The notes under the pieces are model-generated. The model searched no databases. It was not told where the DNA came from and saw nothing but the letters and a program-made list of their open reading frames with translations. Of a stretch of 64,000 nt of DNA, positions 50,280-57,289 are shown piece by piece. The DNA comes from an uncultured Lachnospiraceae bacterium (GTDB lineage Bacteria; Bacillota; Clostridia; Lachnospirales; Lachnospiraceae): contig CALWLT010000023.1 of NCBI GenBank assembly GCA_944381615.1, positions 1 to 64,000 on the forward strand, written 5' to 3'. A program made the translations under genes and the position numbers. Position 1 is the first letter of the stretch. Each line of letters opens with the position of its first letter.

Positions 50280-50394
50280 ACAATCCGTTTCTTCCATCCG
50301 GCCCGCCGTACTGGCTCATAATAAACTGGGCGATTTTGGGATTGGGCCGGGTAATCCGGACCGGATACTGAAGCCGTTTTTCATATCTCCACAT
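50248..50394 (-). CDS. cotJC: cotJC of second operon, 5' part (split by intervening element)
   Basis: The ATG at 50394 follows GGGGAGGTG and lies 3 bp after the cotJB stop. Codons 1-34 encode MWRYEKRLQYPVRI through SQYGGPDG, colinear with the intact CotJC N-terminus (MWNYEKRLQFPVRI ... SQFGGPDG). After GGPDG the frame crosses the att core into element DNA, adds 14 unrelated residues (RNGLSSSVAAGSRR) and stops at TAA 50250-50248, antisense to the recombinase 3' end. The matching 3' part is at 38953-38446; joining them gives a predicted 202-residue protein. Confidence 0.95.
   Translation of the reverse strand: MWRYEKRLQYPVRITRPNPKIAQFIMSQYGGPDGRNGLSSSVAAGSRR
50279..50308. repeat. Right attachment site (attR): element arm plus core
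   Basis: Core CCATCCGGCCCGCCG (50294-50308) is identical to 38954-38968. The element arm GACAATCCGTTTCTT (50279-50293) is the near-inverse of the left-end arm. The centre of symmetry of the joined arms falls on the CC at 50303-50304, the likely crossover dinucleotide. Confidence 0.93.
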
Positions 50395-50397
50395 CGC

Positions 50398-50652
50398 TTA
50401 CACCTCCCCTTCCCAGGGCCAGGAACGCGTGATCCAGTCCCACTGCTGCGGATTTTCGCTGGCATCGATCGAAAGCGGGCCGAAAGCGTCCTCATAGGCC
50501 TTTACGGCCTCGCGGCGCATGGCCGTTACCGTGCGGTAAAATTCGAGCGCCTGCCGATCGTCCGGATGCGTATCCAGATACAGGATCACGTCGTCCATGG
50601 CGAAGCTGGCCTCGTCGATTCGTTTCATCAGAGCTCTCGCTGTCTCATTCAC
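50398..50652 (-). CDS. cotJB: Spore coat protein CotJB (second operon)
   Basis: Protein of 84 residues: LMKRIDEASFAMDDVILYLDTHPDD, RREAVKAYEDAFGPLS and the end WITRSWPWEGE match CotJB and the paralogue at 16221. Its ATG overlaps the cotJA stop by 4 bp, and its stop is 3 bp before the cotJC ATG, so the operon is intact up to the element insertion. Confidence 0.92.
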   Translation of the reverse strand: MNETARALMKRIDEASFAMDDVILYLDTHPDDRQALEFYRTVTAMRREAVKAYEDAFGPLSIDASENPQQWDWITRSWPWEGEV

Positions 50653-51050
50653 CGGCAGGCACCTCCCATCATAAACGGCAGATCCAGAGCCGGGAAAATG
50701 GTTCCGCGCACAAACCCGGCCTCCAGCGAATACGGCTGCTGCCAGCGCTGCACGGGAACGTACGCCATCCCGATCGGGAAATGCGAGGGATCACAGGCGC
50801 CGTTTCCCGACGGCGCAATCTCTGCGGCGGCCGCTTTACCGCTTCCCTGCGGCATCATCGCCGCTTCATCCGGCTTTGCCGGGCACACCGCCCGGTTCGC
50901 GTCCGGGCGCGGCGGCGCGATCACGTCAATCCGGCCCGCCGCAAAGGCCGGCGGCACACAGCCCGGCATCTCCCAGGGCCGCGGGCCGCACTCGGCCTGC
51001 GGCCGGCGCGGCCCCCTTCTGTCCGGACAGGGTTCCTGATAACAATTCAT
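50649..51050 (-). CDS. cotJA: Spore coat-associated protein CotJA, long form (second operon)
   Basis: Protein of 133 residues. The last 40 residues hold the CotJA core (FPIGMAYVPVQRWQQPYSLEAGFVRGTIFPALDLPF). The preceding 90 are Pro/Cys/Arg-rich and have no counterpart in the 61-residue paralogue at 16039. The ATG at 51050 is chosen because GGAAGG lies 9 nt upstream; a TTG three codons earlier is possible. CATAAGATA upstream (within 51060-51095) resembles a sigma-K -10 without a matching -35. Confidence 0.82.
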   Translation of the reverse strand: MNCYQEPCPDRRGPRRPQAECGPRPWEMPGCVPPAFAAGRIDVIAPPRPDANRAVCPAKPDEAAMMPQGSGKAAAAEIAPSGNGACDPSHFPIGMAYVPVQRWQQPYSLEAGFVRGTIFPALDLPFMMGGACR

Positions 51051-51135
51051 ACGATTCAACCTTCCTTTTTTGTTCTATCCTATCTTATGCCGGAAGGTGT
51101 TTTTTGCAACAGAGCCCCGTCTTCTGCGCCCGTTC

Positions 51136-51543
51136 CTATTTCGCCGGCGTCTTTGCGCACAGCGACCGGATCACGTCCTTGCGCGTGATGATCCCGATAA
51201 AATTTTTCTGATCGTCTAACACCGGCACGAAATTCTGATTGAGGATCTTGTCCAGCAGATCCTCCATGTCCGCGTCAATGGAAACGGGACGGTTGTCCAG
51301 CCGCCTCGGGATTTCCGTGATCCGGATCCGCTCGGCGTCGCGCAGGTTTAAGTCAAACTTGTTCTTGATCCCCCACAGCAGATCGCCCTCCGTGATCGTC
51401 CCCAGATATTTCCCCTGCTTCGTGATAATCGGAACCGCGGAATACTTGTGGTGCTCCATTTTTTCCAGCGCCTGCCGCAGGGTATCGTCCTCATTTATGT
51501 ATGCCACCTCGCTCTTGGGCGTCAAAAAAAATAAAATATTCAT
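51136..51543 (-). CDS. CBS-domain pair protein
   Basis: Protein of 135 residues made of two CBS repeats: VAYINEDDTLRQALEKMEHHKYSAVPIITKQGKYLGTITEGDLL and PVSIDADMEDLLDKILNQNFVPVLDDQKNFIGIITRKDVIRSL. It resembles the YkuL/CbpB class of stand-alone CBS proteins, some of which bind c-di-AMP or AMP. GAGGAG supports the start. It stands alone between cotJA and the LUD gene. Confidence 0.9.
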   Translation of the reverse strand: MNILFFLTPKSEVAYINEDDTLRQALEKMEHHKYSAVPIITKQGKYLGTITEGDLLWGIKNKFDLNLRDAERIRITEIPRRLDNRPVSIDADMEDLLDKILNQNFVPVLDDQKNFIGIITRKDVIRSLCAKTPAK

Positions 51544-51665
51544 CGCTCTTCTCCTCTTGCTGTCTTTTTTCTTATCATAGCAGACAGATTGAAATATTGT
51601 CTGAAGAAATCATTAGTTTTTTCGCACAAATCCGGAAAACGGCCTCCGGCCGCTGATCACGAAAC

Positions 51666-52256
51666 TCAGTATCCCAGTTCCTCCCCGATAAAGACCAGCT
51701 CGGCCTGCATCCCGTTGCCGGGCCGCGCCGTGATGACCATGGAATGGCAGATGCGCTCGGGGCTGTCGCAGTCCAGGCAGCGGCCGGCTGCAACGCAGGG
51801 CGTTTTGACCCCGAGGCGCGCCGCGTTCTTCGGCGCCGCCACGTTGCGGGCGCGCCAAACGGCCGATTCCAGATCCGGACAGATCTTGTTGGATCCCACC
51901 AGCACGTACAGCTTCTCCGGGCCGTAAAGCATCTGCGACGTGCGGTTCCCCGTCCCGTCGATGTTTACGATCTCTCCCGTCTCCGAAACGGCGTTGGCGC
52001 CTGTCACATAGATCTTCGCCGTCCGCGCCTTTTTAAGCGTCTCCCGCCCCGGGACGTCCCAGTGCCAGAACACCTCGTTATGTTCCTTCAGCAGCGGAAA
52101 AAGCCCCATTTCCTGCACGGTCACGCTCCCGCCGATGGCGACGCTGGTTCCCTGGATGTTCTCTGCCAGATAACGGGCCGCCTCCTTCCCGGAATCAAAA
52201 AACGACACCGAAAACCCGTGCTTTTCAAACTGCGCGCGCAAAACGTCTTTTTTCAT
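51666..52256 (-). CDS. LUD-domain (lactate-utilisation type) protein
   Basis: Protein of 196 residues covering a LUD domain (DUF162/LutC-like): VAIGGSVTVQEMGLFPLLKEH, VTGANAVSETGEIVNIDGTGNR, LYVLVGSNKICPDLESA and RCLDCDSPERICHSMVI near the end. Proteins of this stand-alone type are widespread in Clostridia and their reaction is not known. Note the C-terminal cysteine pair. GGAGGAGG supports the start; a good promoter precedes it. Confidence 0.88.
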   Translation of the reverse strand: MKKDVLRAQFEKHGFSVSFFDSGKEAARYLAENIQGTSVAIGGSVTVQEMGLFPLLKEHNEVFWHWDVPGRETLKKARTAKIYVTGANAVSETGEIVNIDGTGNRTSQMLYGPEKLYVLVGSNKICPDLESAVWRARNVAAPKNAARLGVKTPCVAAGRCLDCDSPERICHSMVITARPGNGMQAELVFIGEELGY

Positions 52257-52303
52257 GATGCCCCTCCTCCTTTACTGCTTTAATCCCGCAAAGTATTTGT
52301 TCC

Positions 52304-52359
52304 ATTATACTCTTTTTCCCGCGCGGATGCAAACCATTTTCCCGCGCGGATACAAACCG
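52304..52359 (-). promoter_or_regulatory. Promoter and 23-bp direct repeat upstream of the LUD gene
   Basis: Minus strand TTGCAT (52332-52327), 17 bp, TATAAT (52309-52304). TTTTCCCGCGCGGATGCAAA (from 52314) is repeated once with one change (from 52337), period 23 bp, covering the -35 and upstream region. It may be a regulator site; CCCGCGCGG is also palindromic. Confidence 0.65.
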
Positions 52360-52478
52360 GAAAATGCGGCAGAACGCCGCGGGAAACAGACAGGCCCGCA
52401 GCTGCGGCCCCGCCGGCTCCCCGCGGCGCCTGCCGCGGATCCGAAAACAGATTCCTGACAAATTTTTTAAACGCCCGC

Positions 52479-53240
52479 TCACTCCAGGTAGTCCAGCGCA
52501 TCCACCGGCTCGCCGGCATGCGTCAGCCGGAAGTAGACGTTGTCCCCCTCGACCGAATAATATTTGGTCGGCTCCGCGATATAGCCCAGCGTCGTATTGC
52601 CCGACACATACTGATTCTCCGCGACCTGGATGTCCTTGAGCTGGCCGCAGACGGCCGTGTACTCGCTCCCCAGATCCAGCACGACATAATTGCCGATCTC
52701 CTCGTCCGAACCGATCTCCAGGACGCGGGCCTCCTTCGGCGCGCACACCGGATCGCTTACCTCTCCCTGGATAATCAGGGCCGGGTTGCATTTGTACTGA
52801 TCCAGCGTCGGGAAATAGGTCGTCGTCTCCATGCTGTAATCGATGAGGACGTTGCCCCGCACCGGCCAGGAGAGCCGATCCGTCCCGTTGTAATCAAGCG
52901 TGACTGCCCGCGCCGCGCTCCGGCCGCTCTCTGCCGCCTGCGCGGCTTCTTCTCTTTCCCCGCTCTTATCCGACGGAGAATAGGACGCGTCAGAGCTTCC
53001 CGCCGCCCGCGCCCGGGTTTCGGCTTCCTTTTTTTCTCTGGAGCCGGCCCGGTTCTGCGGCGTTTCCTCCGCCAGAATCCCCTGCGTATCCGGCCGCTCC
53101 AGATAGGGCGTCTGATCCTGCGCCGGATCTCCCCTGCGGATTTTCATCGCGCCCGCCGCGGCAACCACCGTCAGCAGGCCCAGTACCATCATGACCAGGA
53201 CGAGTTTGTCCCGAAACAGCTGATTGACTTTGTTTTTCAC
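52479..53240 (-). CDS. SpoIIQ-like protein with degenerate LytM (M23) domain
   Basis: Protein of 253 residues: one membrane helix (about 12-32, LVLVMMVLGLLTVVAAAGAM), a low-complexity Glu/Ala/Ser/Arg linker, and a C-terminal LytM-like domain (about 125-250; CAPKEARVLEIGSDEEIGNYVVLDLG). The metal ligands of active M23 enzymes are not seen: no HxxxD before the core, and the HxH position reads YTAVCGQL. B. subtilis SpoIIQ is likewise inactive and works in the engulfment channel with SpoIIIAH. GTG at 53240 after GAGGTG is preferred to an ATG that would overlap spoIID. It follows spoIID directly. Confidence 0.75.
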   Translation of the reverse strand: MKNKVNQLFRDKLVLVMMVLGLLTVVAAAGAMKIRRGDPAQDQTPYLERPDTQGILAEETPQNRAGSREKKEAETRARAAGSSDASYSPSDKSGEREEAAQAAESGRSAARAVTLDYNGTDRLSWPVRGNVLIDYSMETTTYFPTLDQYKCNPALIIQGEVSDPVCAPKEARVLEIGSDEEIGNYVVLDLGSEYTAVCGQLKDIQVAENQYVSGNTTLGYIAEPTKYYSVEGDNVYFRLTHAGEPVDALDYLE

Positions 53241-53280
53241 GTTTATCACCTCGGTAATAGTGTTGCCGGGGCGCATCATT

Positions 53281-54198
53281 TTATTCAGCAATCAGCTCGG
53301 TATTTTTGTAATAAAATTCCAGAATTTCCGCGGCCGTCCATCCGTCCTTCGCCTTCTCGTTCGCGCCGTACTGGTCGAGGCCGTAGCCATGGCCGATCCC
53401 GCAGGCGCTGACGCGGATCGCGTCGCCGTCTTCCTCCAGCCAGAACGCCGGCGAGGGAAGCGCAAGCGCATAGCGGATCTCGTCGCCGCTGTAGATCCTG
53501 GAGCCGGCCTGAAATTCCTTCACGTAGCCGGCGCTGTCCTTCTCGACGACCTGCAGCCGCTGCGGCACCTCGTCCGGCAGAAGCCCGGGGGAATCCGCCA
53601 TGGAATTTAACCGGGAGGCGACCTCCGCGCGCGAGAGGATCTGCGTCGTCAGATAGCCGTCCCCCTCCCGGTCCTTTGGCGCGTCCACGCTCTGCAGATA
53701 CGGGTGCGATGCGTCCCCCTGCCTCGTCTTCCCGGCGCTCAGCCGGTGGAACAGCGGCTCGATGTAATCCCCGTTCCAGTACAGTGCCTGTCCGGCCGTC
53801 TCCCGCACCGCCTGGCGAAGGCGCGGATACGCCGTCTGAAACGTTTCCCGCCCCCAGGCCGCCTCCATCTGCTCCGGCTCCAGGATATCCATATCGAGCG
53901 CCGACTCCGCAATCGAGCGCTCCTTCCCCATCTGGCGCAGCACGGCCGTCCGCGCCGCAACCGCCTGCGCCTTGAGTGCCTCCATCTCATACTCCGCAGG
54001 AATCTGCACCGCCAGGAGGCCGACCAGATATTCTTCCAGATCCACCGACGCGCGGCCCTCGCCGCGATCCAGGATAATCGCGCGCCCCGCCGTCTGAACG
54101 GCCTTTCCGCGCTCCATGCCGTCCGGGCCCGCCAGGGCGAGCGTCGTCAGGTAAGGAACCAGCAGGGCCGCCGCGCACGCTGCCAATAATTTCCGCAT
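53281..54198 (-). CDS. spoIID: Stage II sporulation protein D, lytic transglycosylase
   Basis: Protein of 305 residues. Signal/anchor helix (5-23), then the SpoIID domain: VDLEEYLVGLLAVQIPAEYEMEALKAQAVAARTAVLR contains the catalytic-region Glu residues, and the end has SACGIGHGYGLDQYGANEKAKDGWTAAEIL with the zinc-site-associated GHGxGxxQ motif. SpoIID trims denuded glycan during forespore engulfment in the mother cell. A possible sigma-E promoter lies upstream. It is adjacent to the spoIIQ-like gene. Confidence 0.93.
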   Translation of the reverse strand: MRKLLAACAAALLVPYLTTLALAGPDGMERGKAVQTAGRAIILDRGEGRASVDLEEYLVGLLAVQIPAEYEMEALKAQAVAARTAVLRQMGKERSIAESALDMDILEPEQMEAAWGRETFQTAYPRLRQAVRETAGQALYWNGDYIEPLFHRLSAGKTRQGDASHPYLQSVDAPKDREGDGYLTTQILSRAEVASRLNSMADSPGLLPDEVPQRLQVVEKDSAGYVKEFQAGSRIYSGDEIRYALALPSPAFWLEEDGDAIRVSACGIGHGYGLDQYGANEKAKDGWTAAEILEFYYKNTELIAE

Positions 54199-54230
54199 AA
54201 AAAACCGGCTCCATTCTCTGTCCTGCGATC

Positions 54231-54259
54231 AGTCTATGAATGGAACCGGTCCGATATAC
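54231..54259 (-). promoter_or_regulatory. Candidate sigma-E promoter of spoIID
   Basis: Minus strand GTATAT (54259-54254), 15 bp, CATAGACT (54238-54231), one mismatch to the -10 CATACAnT. It lies about 33 bp before the ATG. spoIID is sigma-E dependent in B. subtilis. Confidence 0.42.
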
Positions 54260-54273
54260 ATGAAACTAAAAAA

Positions 54274-54813
54274 TCAGGAAAAGCCGTCCAGCTGCCAGCG
54301 AAAGAGGCTCTTTCGCTTCAGGGAAAGCGTCCCCTTTCGCGCAATCGTCTCGGTCGGCGCGCGCTCCGAAAGCCCCTTTTCCAGCCGCAGCTTTACCTGC
54401 ACGCGGTATTCGTAGACGGCCGTCCCGTCTTCCGCCGCAAGCGGCGTGAGCGAAATCTCCCGCACGCCGGCCTGCTCGACCTCGCCCGAGGCGATCGGCG
54501 AAAGCAGGAGCAGATACGGCATCCCGCAGGCGGCCAGCGACTCCTTGCCGTCCTCCGTCAGAAGCGGGCCCCAGGCGTCCTCATAGACCTGCGGGATCCC
54601 CGTCCCGTAAAGCGCCGGCAGATCCAGGGAGCGTTTGACCGTATAAAGCCGGCCAAGCCACTCCTCTGCCTGCCGTTCAGGCGACGAGAGCGAAAACAGA
54701 AAGCAGCCAAGCGACGCCAGGAAAAGCGCCGCCGCCGTCAGAAGCGCCGCCGCAGAAACGCCGCCTCTGCGCGGGCGCGCGCGTTTTCTTTCCGGGATCT
54801 TACCTCTTCTCAC
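54274..54813 (-). CDS. Single-pass membrane protein of unknown function
   Basis: Protein of 179 residues with a very basic N-terminus (MRRGKIPERKRARPRRGG), one membrane helix (about 20-43) and an extracytoplasmic domain that looks like a small NTF2/DUF-type fold (repeated beta strands ending KGTLSLKRKSLFRWQLDGF). I recognise no family. It starts with GTG inside the end of glgP (14-bp overlap), so it is co-translated with glgP. It sits just upstream of spoIID. Confidence 0.6.
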   Translation of the reverse strand: MRRGKIPERKRARPRRGGVSAAALLTAAALFLASLGCFLFSLSSPERQAEEWLGRLYTVKRSLDLPALYGTGIPQVYEDAWGPLLTEDGKESLAACGMPYLLLLSPIASGEVEQAGVREISLTPLAAEDGTAVYEYRVQVKLRLEKGLSERAPTETIARKGTLSLKRKSLFRWQLDGFS

Positions 54814-57277
54814 GAGACGTTTCCTTTACCTCAACCTTTACTTTTTCCAGATGCCAGATATCGCGGACGTACTCCTCGATGGTGCGGTCCGAAGAGAACT
54901 TGCCGGAGCAGGCCACGTTGAGCATCGCCGCGCGGGCCCACCATTTCTCATCCCGGTACGCCGCCTCGACCCGCTTCTGCGCCTCGGCGTAGGAGCGGAA
55001 ATCCTTCAGGATAAAATACGTATCCGCCCGCGCGCTGTTTTTCGTGTTCAGGAGCGAATTGTAAATGTCGCGGAACAGTTCCGGATCCTGCGGCGAATAA
55101 TAGCCGTTGATCAGCTGCATCAGCACGCGGCGGATGTCCTGATCCGTATTGAAGATCTCCTCCGGATCGTAGCCGCCGTTTTTCTCGTACTGGATGACCT
55201 CCTCGGCCGACATGCCGAAAATAAAGGCGTTCTCCTTTCCGACCTCCTCCACGATCTCCACGTTGGCGCCGTCCATGGTGCCCAGCGTCAGCGCGCCGTT
55301 TAACATGAACTTCATGTTGCCCGTTCCGGACGCCTCCTTGCTGGCCGTGGAAATCTGCTCGCTGACGTCGGCGGCCGCGAAAATCATCTCCGCGTTGGAT
55401 ACCTTGTAATCCTCGATAAAGACTACCTTGATCTTTCCGTTGATCGAGCGGTCGTTGTTGATCACGTCGGCCACCGAATTGATCAGCTTGATGGTCTTCT
55501 TGGCGATCTGGTAGCCGGCCGCCGCCTTCGCGCCGAAGATAAAGGTGCGCGGCACCATCTCCATATTCGGATTGTCCTTCAGCTGGTTATAGAGGAACAT
55601 CACATGGAGGATATTGAGCAGCTGGCGCTTGTATTCATGCAGGCGCTTGACCTGGACGTCGAACATCGAGCGCGGATCCACTTCGATGCCGTTGTGCTCG
55701 CGGATGTATTTCGCCAGGCGCAGCTTGTTATGATACTTGATATTCATAAACTCCTGCTGGCATTTTTCGTCGTCCACATACACGCTTAAGCGGTGCAGGT
55801 GCGGCAGGTCCGTGATCCACTCGCCGCCGATCTTGTCGGTAATCCAGTCGGCCAGCAGCGGGTTGCCGTGCAGCAGGAAGCGGCGCTGGGTAATGCCGTT
55901 CGTCTTGTTGTTGAATTTCTGCGGCATCATCTCGTAGAAATCTTTCAGCTCCTGCTTCTCCAGAATCTCCGTGTGCAGCTTCGCCACGCCGTTGACCGAA
56001 AAGCCCGCCACGATCGCCAGGTGCGCCATTTTGACCTGCCCGTCAAAGATGATCGCCATCTTCCGGACCTTCTCATAATTGTTCGGATACTTCGCCTGCA
56101 CCTCCAGGAGGAAGCGGCGGTTGATCTCCTCTACAATCTGATAGATGCGCGGCAGCAGGCGGGAGAAGAGCTCGATCGGCCATTTCTCCAGCGCCTCCGC
56201 CATGATCGTGTGATTGGTGTAGGCGCAGCAGCGCGTGGTAATCCCCCACGCCTCGTCCCAGGTTAATTTCTCCTCGTCCAAAAGAATGCGCATCAGCTCC
56301 GCCACGGCGACCGTCGGATGCGTGTCGTTCATCTGGAAGACGACCTTCTCCGGCAGCCGGTGGATGTCGTTTCCATTGACCTCCTTAAAGCGCTTTACCG
56401 CGAGCTGCAGGCTGGCGGAGATGAAGAAATACTGCTGCTTTAAGCGCAGCTCCTTGCCCGCGTAGTGGTTGTCATTCGGATAGAGGACCTCCACCAGGTT
56501 CTTGGCCAGATTCTCCTGCTCCACCGCCTTCTGGTAGTCTCCCTTGTCAAATGCCGCCAGGCTGAACGTGTTGACGGGCTGGGCGTCCCAGATGCGCAGC
56601 GTGTTGACCATGTGGTTTCCGTAGCCGACGATCGGCATGTCGTAGGGGATCGCCAGCACAGACTGGTAGCCCTCCTGCACGAAGGTGTTGCGCTGCCCGT
56701 CCCAGACGGTCTTCACGTATCCCCCGAATTTGACCTCCGTCGCGTACTCCGGGCGGCGCAGCTCGAACGGATAACCGTTTTTCAGCCACTCGTCCGGCAC
56801 CTCGATCTGGTAGCCGTTCTCGATCTTCTGCTTGAACATGCCGTAGTGGTAGCGGATGCCGCAGCCGTAGGCCGGATAGCCGAGCGTAGCCAGCGAATCC
56901 AGGAAGCAGGCGGCCAGGCGGCCCAGGCCGCCGTTGCCCAGAGCCGGATCCGGCTCCTGATCTTCGATGACGTTTAAATCGAAGCCCAGCTCCTCCAGCG
57001 CTTCCCGGACCTCCTTCTGCGCGCCCAGGTTAATCAGGTTGTTGCCCAGGGCGCGGCCCATCAGGAACTCCATGGAAAGATAATAAACCTTCTTGGCCCC
57101 CGTCTCGTCAAACACCTTCTGCGTCGCGATCCAGTCGTCGATGACCGCGTCCTTGACGGCGAACGAAACGGCCTGGAATACCTGCTGCGGCGTGGCCTCG
57201 TCGATGGTCCTGCGGTACAGGTTCTTGACATTCTCGATAATGTCCGCCTTGATCTTCTCTTTATTATACGTCCTCAT
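54800..57277 (-). CDS. glgP: Glycogen/maltodextrin phosphorylase
   Basis: GT35 enzyme of 825 residues that releases glucose-1-phosphate from alpha-1,4-glucans. It has YLSMEFLMGRALGNNLINL, GNGGLGRLAACFLDSLAT, FQMNDTHPTVAVAELMRIL and the pyridoxal-phosphate lysine motif EASGTGNMKFMLNGALTLGTMDGANVEI near 645. Length is normal (about 800-840). GGAGG precedes the start. It lies 12 bp after ileS in the same direction, an unusual partnership probably reflecting read-through transcription. Confidence 0.97.
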   Translation of the reverse strand: MRTYNKEKIKADIIENVKNLYRRTIDEATPQQVFQAVSFAVKDAVIDDWIATQKVFDETGAKKVYYLSMEFLMGRALGNNLINLGAQKEVREALEELGFDLNVIEDQEPDPALGNGGLGRLAACFLDSLATLGYPAYGCGIRYHYGMFKQKIENGYQIEVPDEWLKNGYPFELRRPEYATEVKFGGYVKTVWDGQRNTFVQEGYQSVLAIPYDMPIVGYGNHMVNTLRIWDAQPVNTFSLAAFDKGDYQKAVEQENLAKNLVEVLYPNDNHYAGKELRLKQQYFFISASLQLAVKRFKEVNGNDIHRLPEKVVFQMNDTHPTVAVAELMRILLDEEKLTWDEAWGITTRCCAYTNHTIMAEALEKWPIELFSRLLPRIYQIVEEINRRFLLEVQAKYPNNYEKVRKMAIIFDGQVKMAHLAIVAGFSVNGVAKLHTEILEKQELKDFYEMMPQKFNNKTNGITQRRFLLHGNPLLADWITDKIGGEWITDLPHLHRLSVYVDDEKCQQEFMNIKYHNKLRLAKYIREHNGIEVDPRSMFDVQVKRLHEYKRQLLNILHVMFLYNQLKDNPNMEMVPRTFIFGAKAAAGYQIAKKTIKLINSVADVINNDRSINGKIKVVFIEDYKVSNAEMIFAAADVSEQISTASKEASGTGNMKFMLNGALTLGTMDGANVEIVEEVGKENAFIFGMSAEEVIQYEKNGGYDPEEIFNTDQDIRRVLMQLINGYYSPQDPELFRDIYNSLLNTKNSARADTYFILKDFRSYAEAQKRVEAAYRDEKWWARAAMLNVACSGKFSSDRTIEEYVRDIWHLEKVKVEVKETSREKR

Positions 57278-57289
57278 TCTTCCTCCTCA

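Larger units (their letters stand above)
38954..50308. mobile_element. Intervening element in cotJC with serine recombinase and sugar-acid catabolic operon
   Basis: An 11,340-bp unit between two 15-bp direct repeats interrupts cotJC of the second cotJ operon. It encodes a SpoIVCA-type large serine recombinase beside the right end, a divergent 72-residue protein, and a nine-gene catabolic operon on the minus strand reading toward the left end. Joined element ends form a 50-bp near-palindrome with 21 of 25 pairs symmetric, typical of serine-integrase attP. Excision restores cotJC in frame. No capsid, portal, terminase or replication genes are present. The configuration parallels skin (sigK) and SP-beta (spsM) in Bacillus; cotJC as target and the metabolic cargo are unusual to my knowledge. 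Confidence 0.93.

Noticed and set aside
48909..50297. 462-codon open frame antisense to the recombinase
   Set aside because: No ribosome binding site, no recognisable domain, and the plus-strand frame has clear serine-recombinase motifs. Long antisense frames are common in this GC-rich DNA.
38954..50308. Element as a prophage or integrative conjugative element
   Set aside because: No capsid, tail, terminase, lysis, relaxase or type IV secretion genes are present; all genes besides the recombinase and one small protein are metabolic or regulatory.
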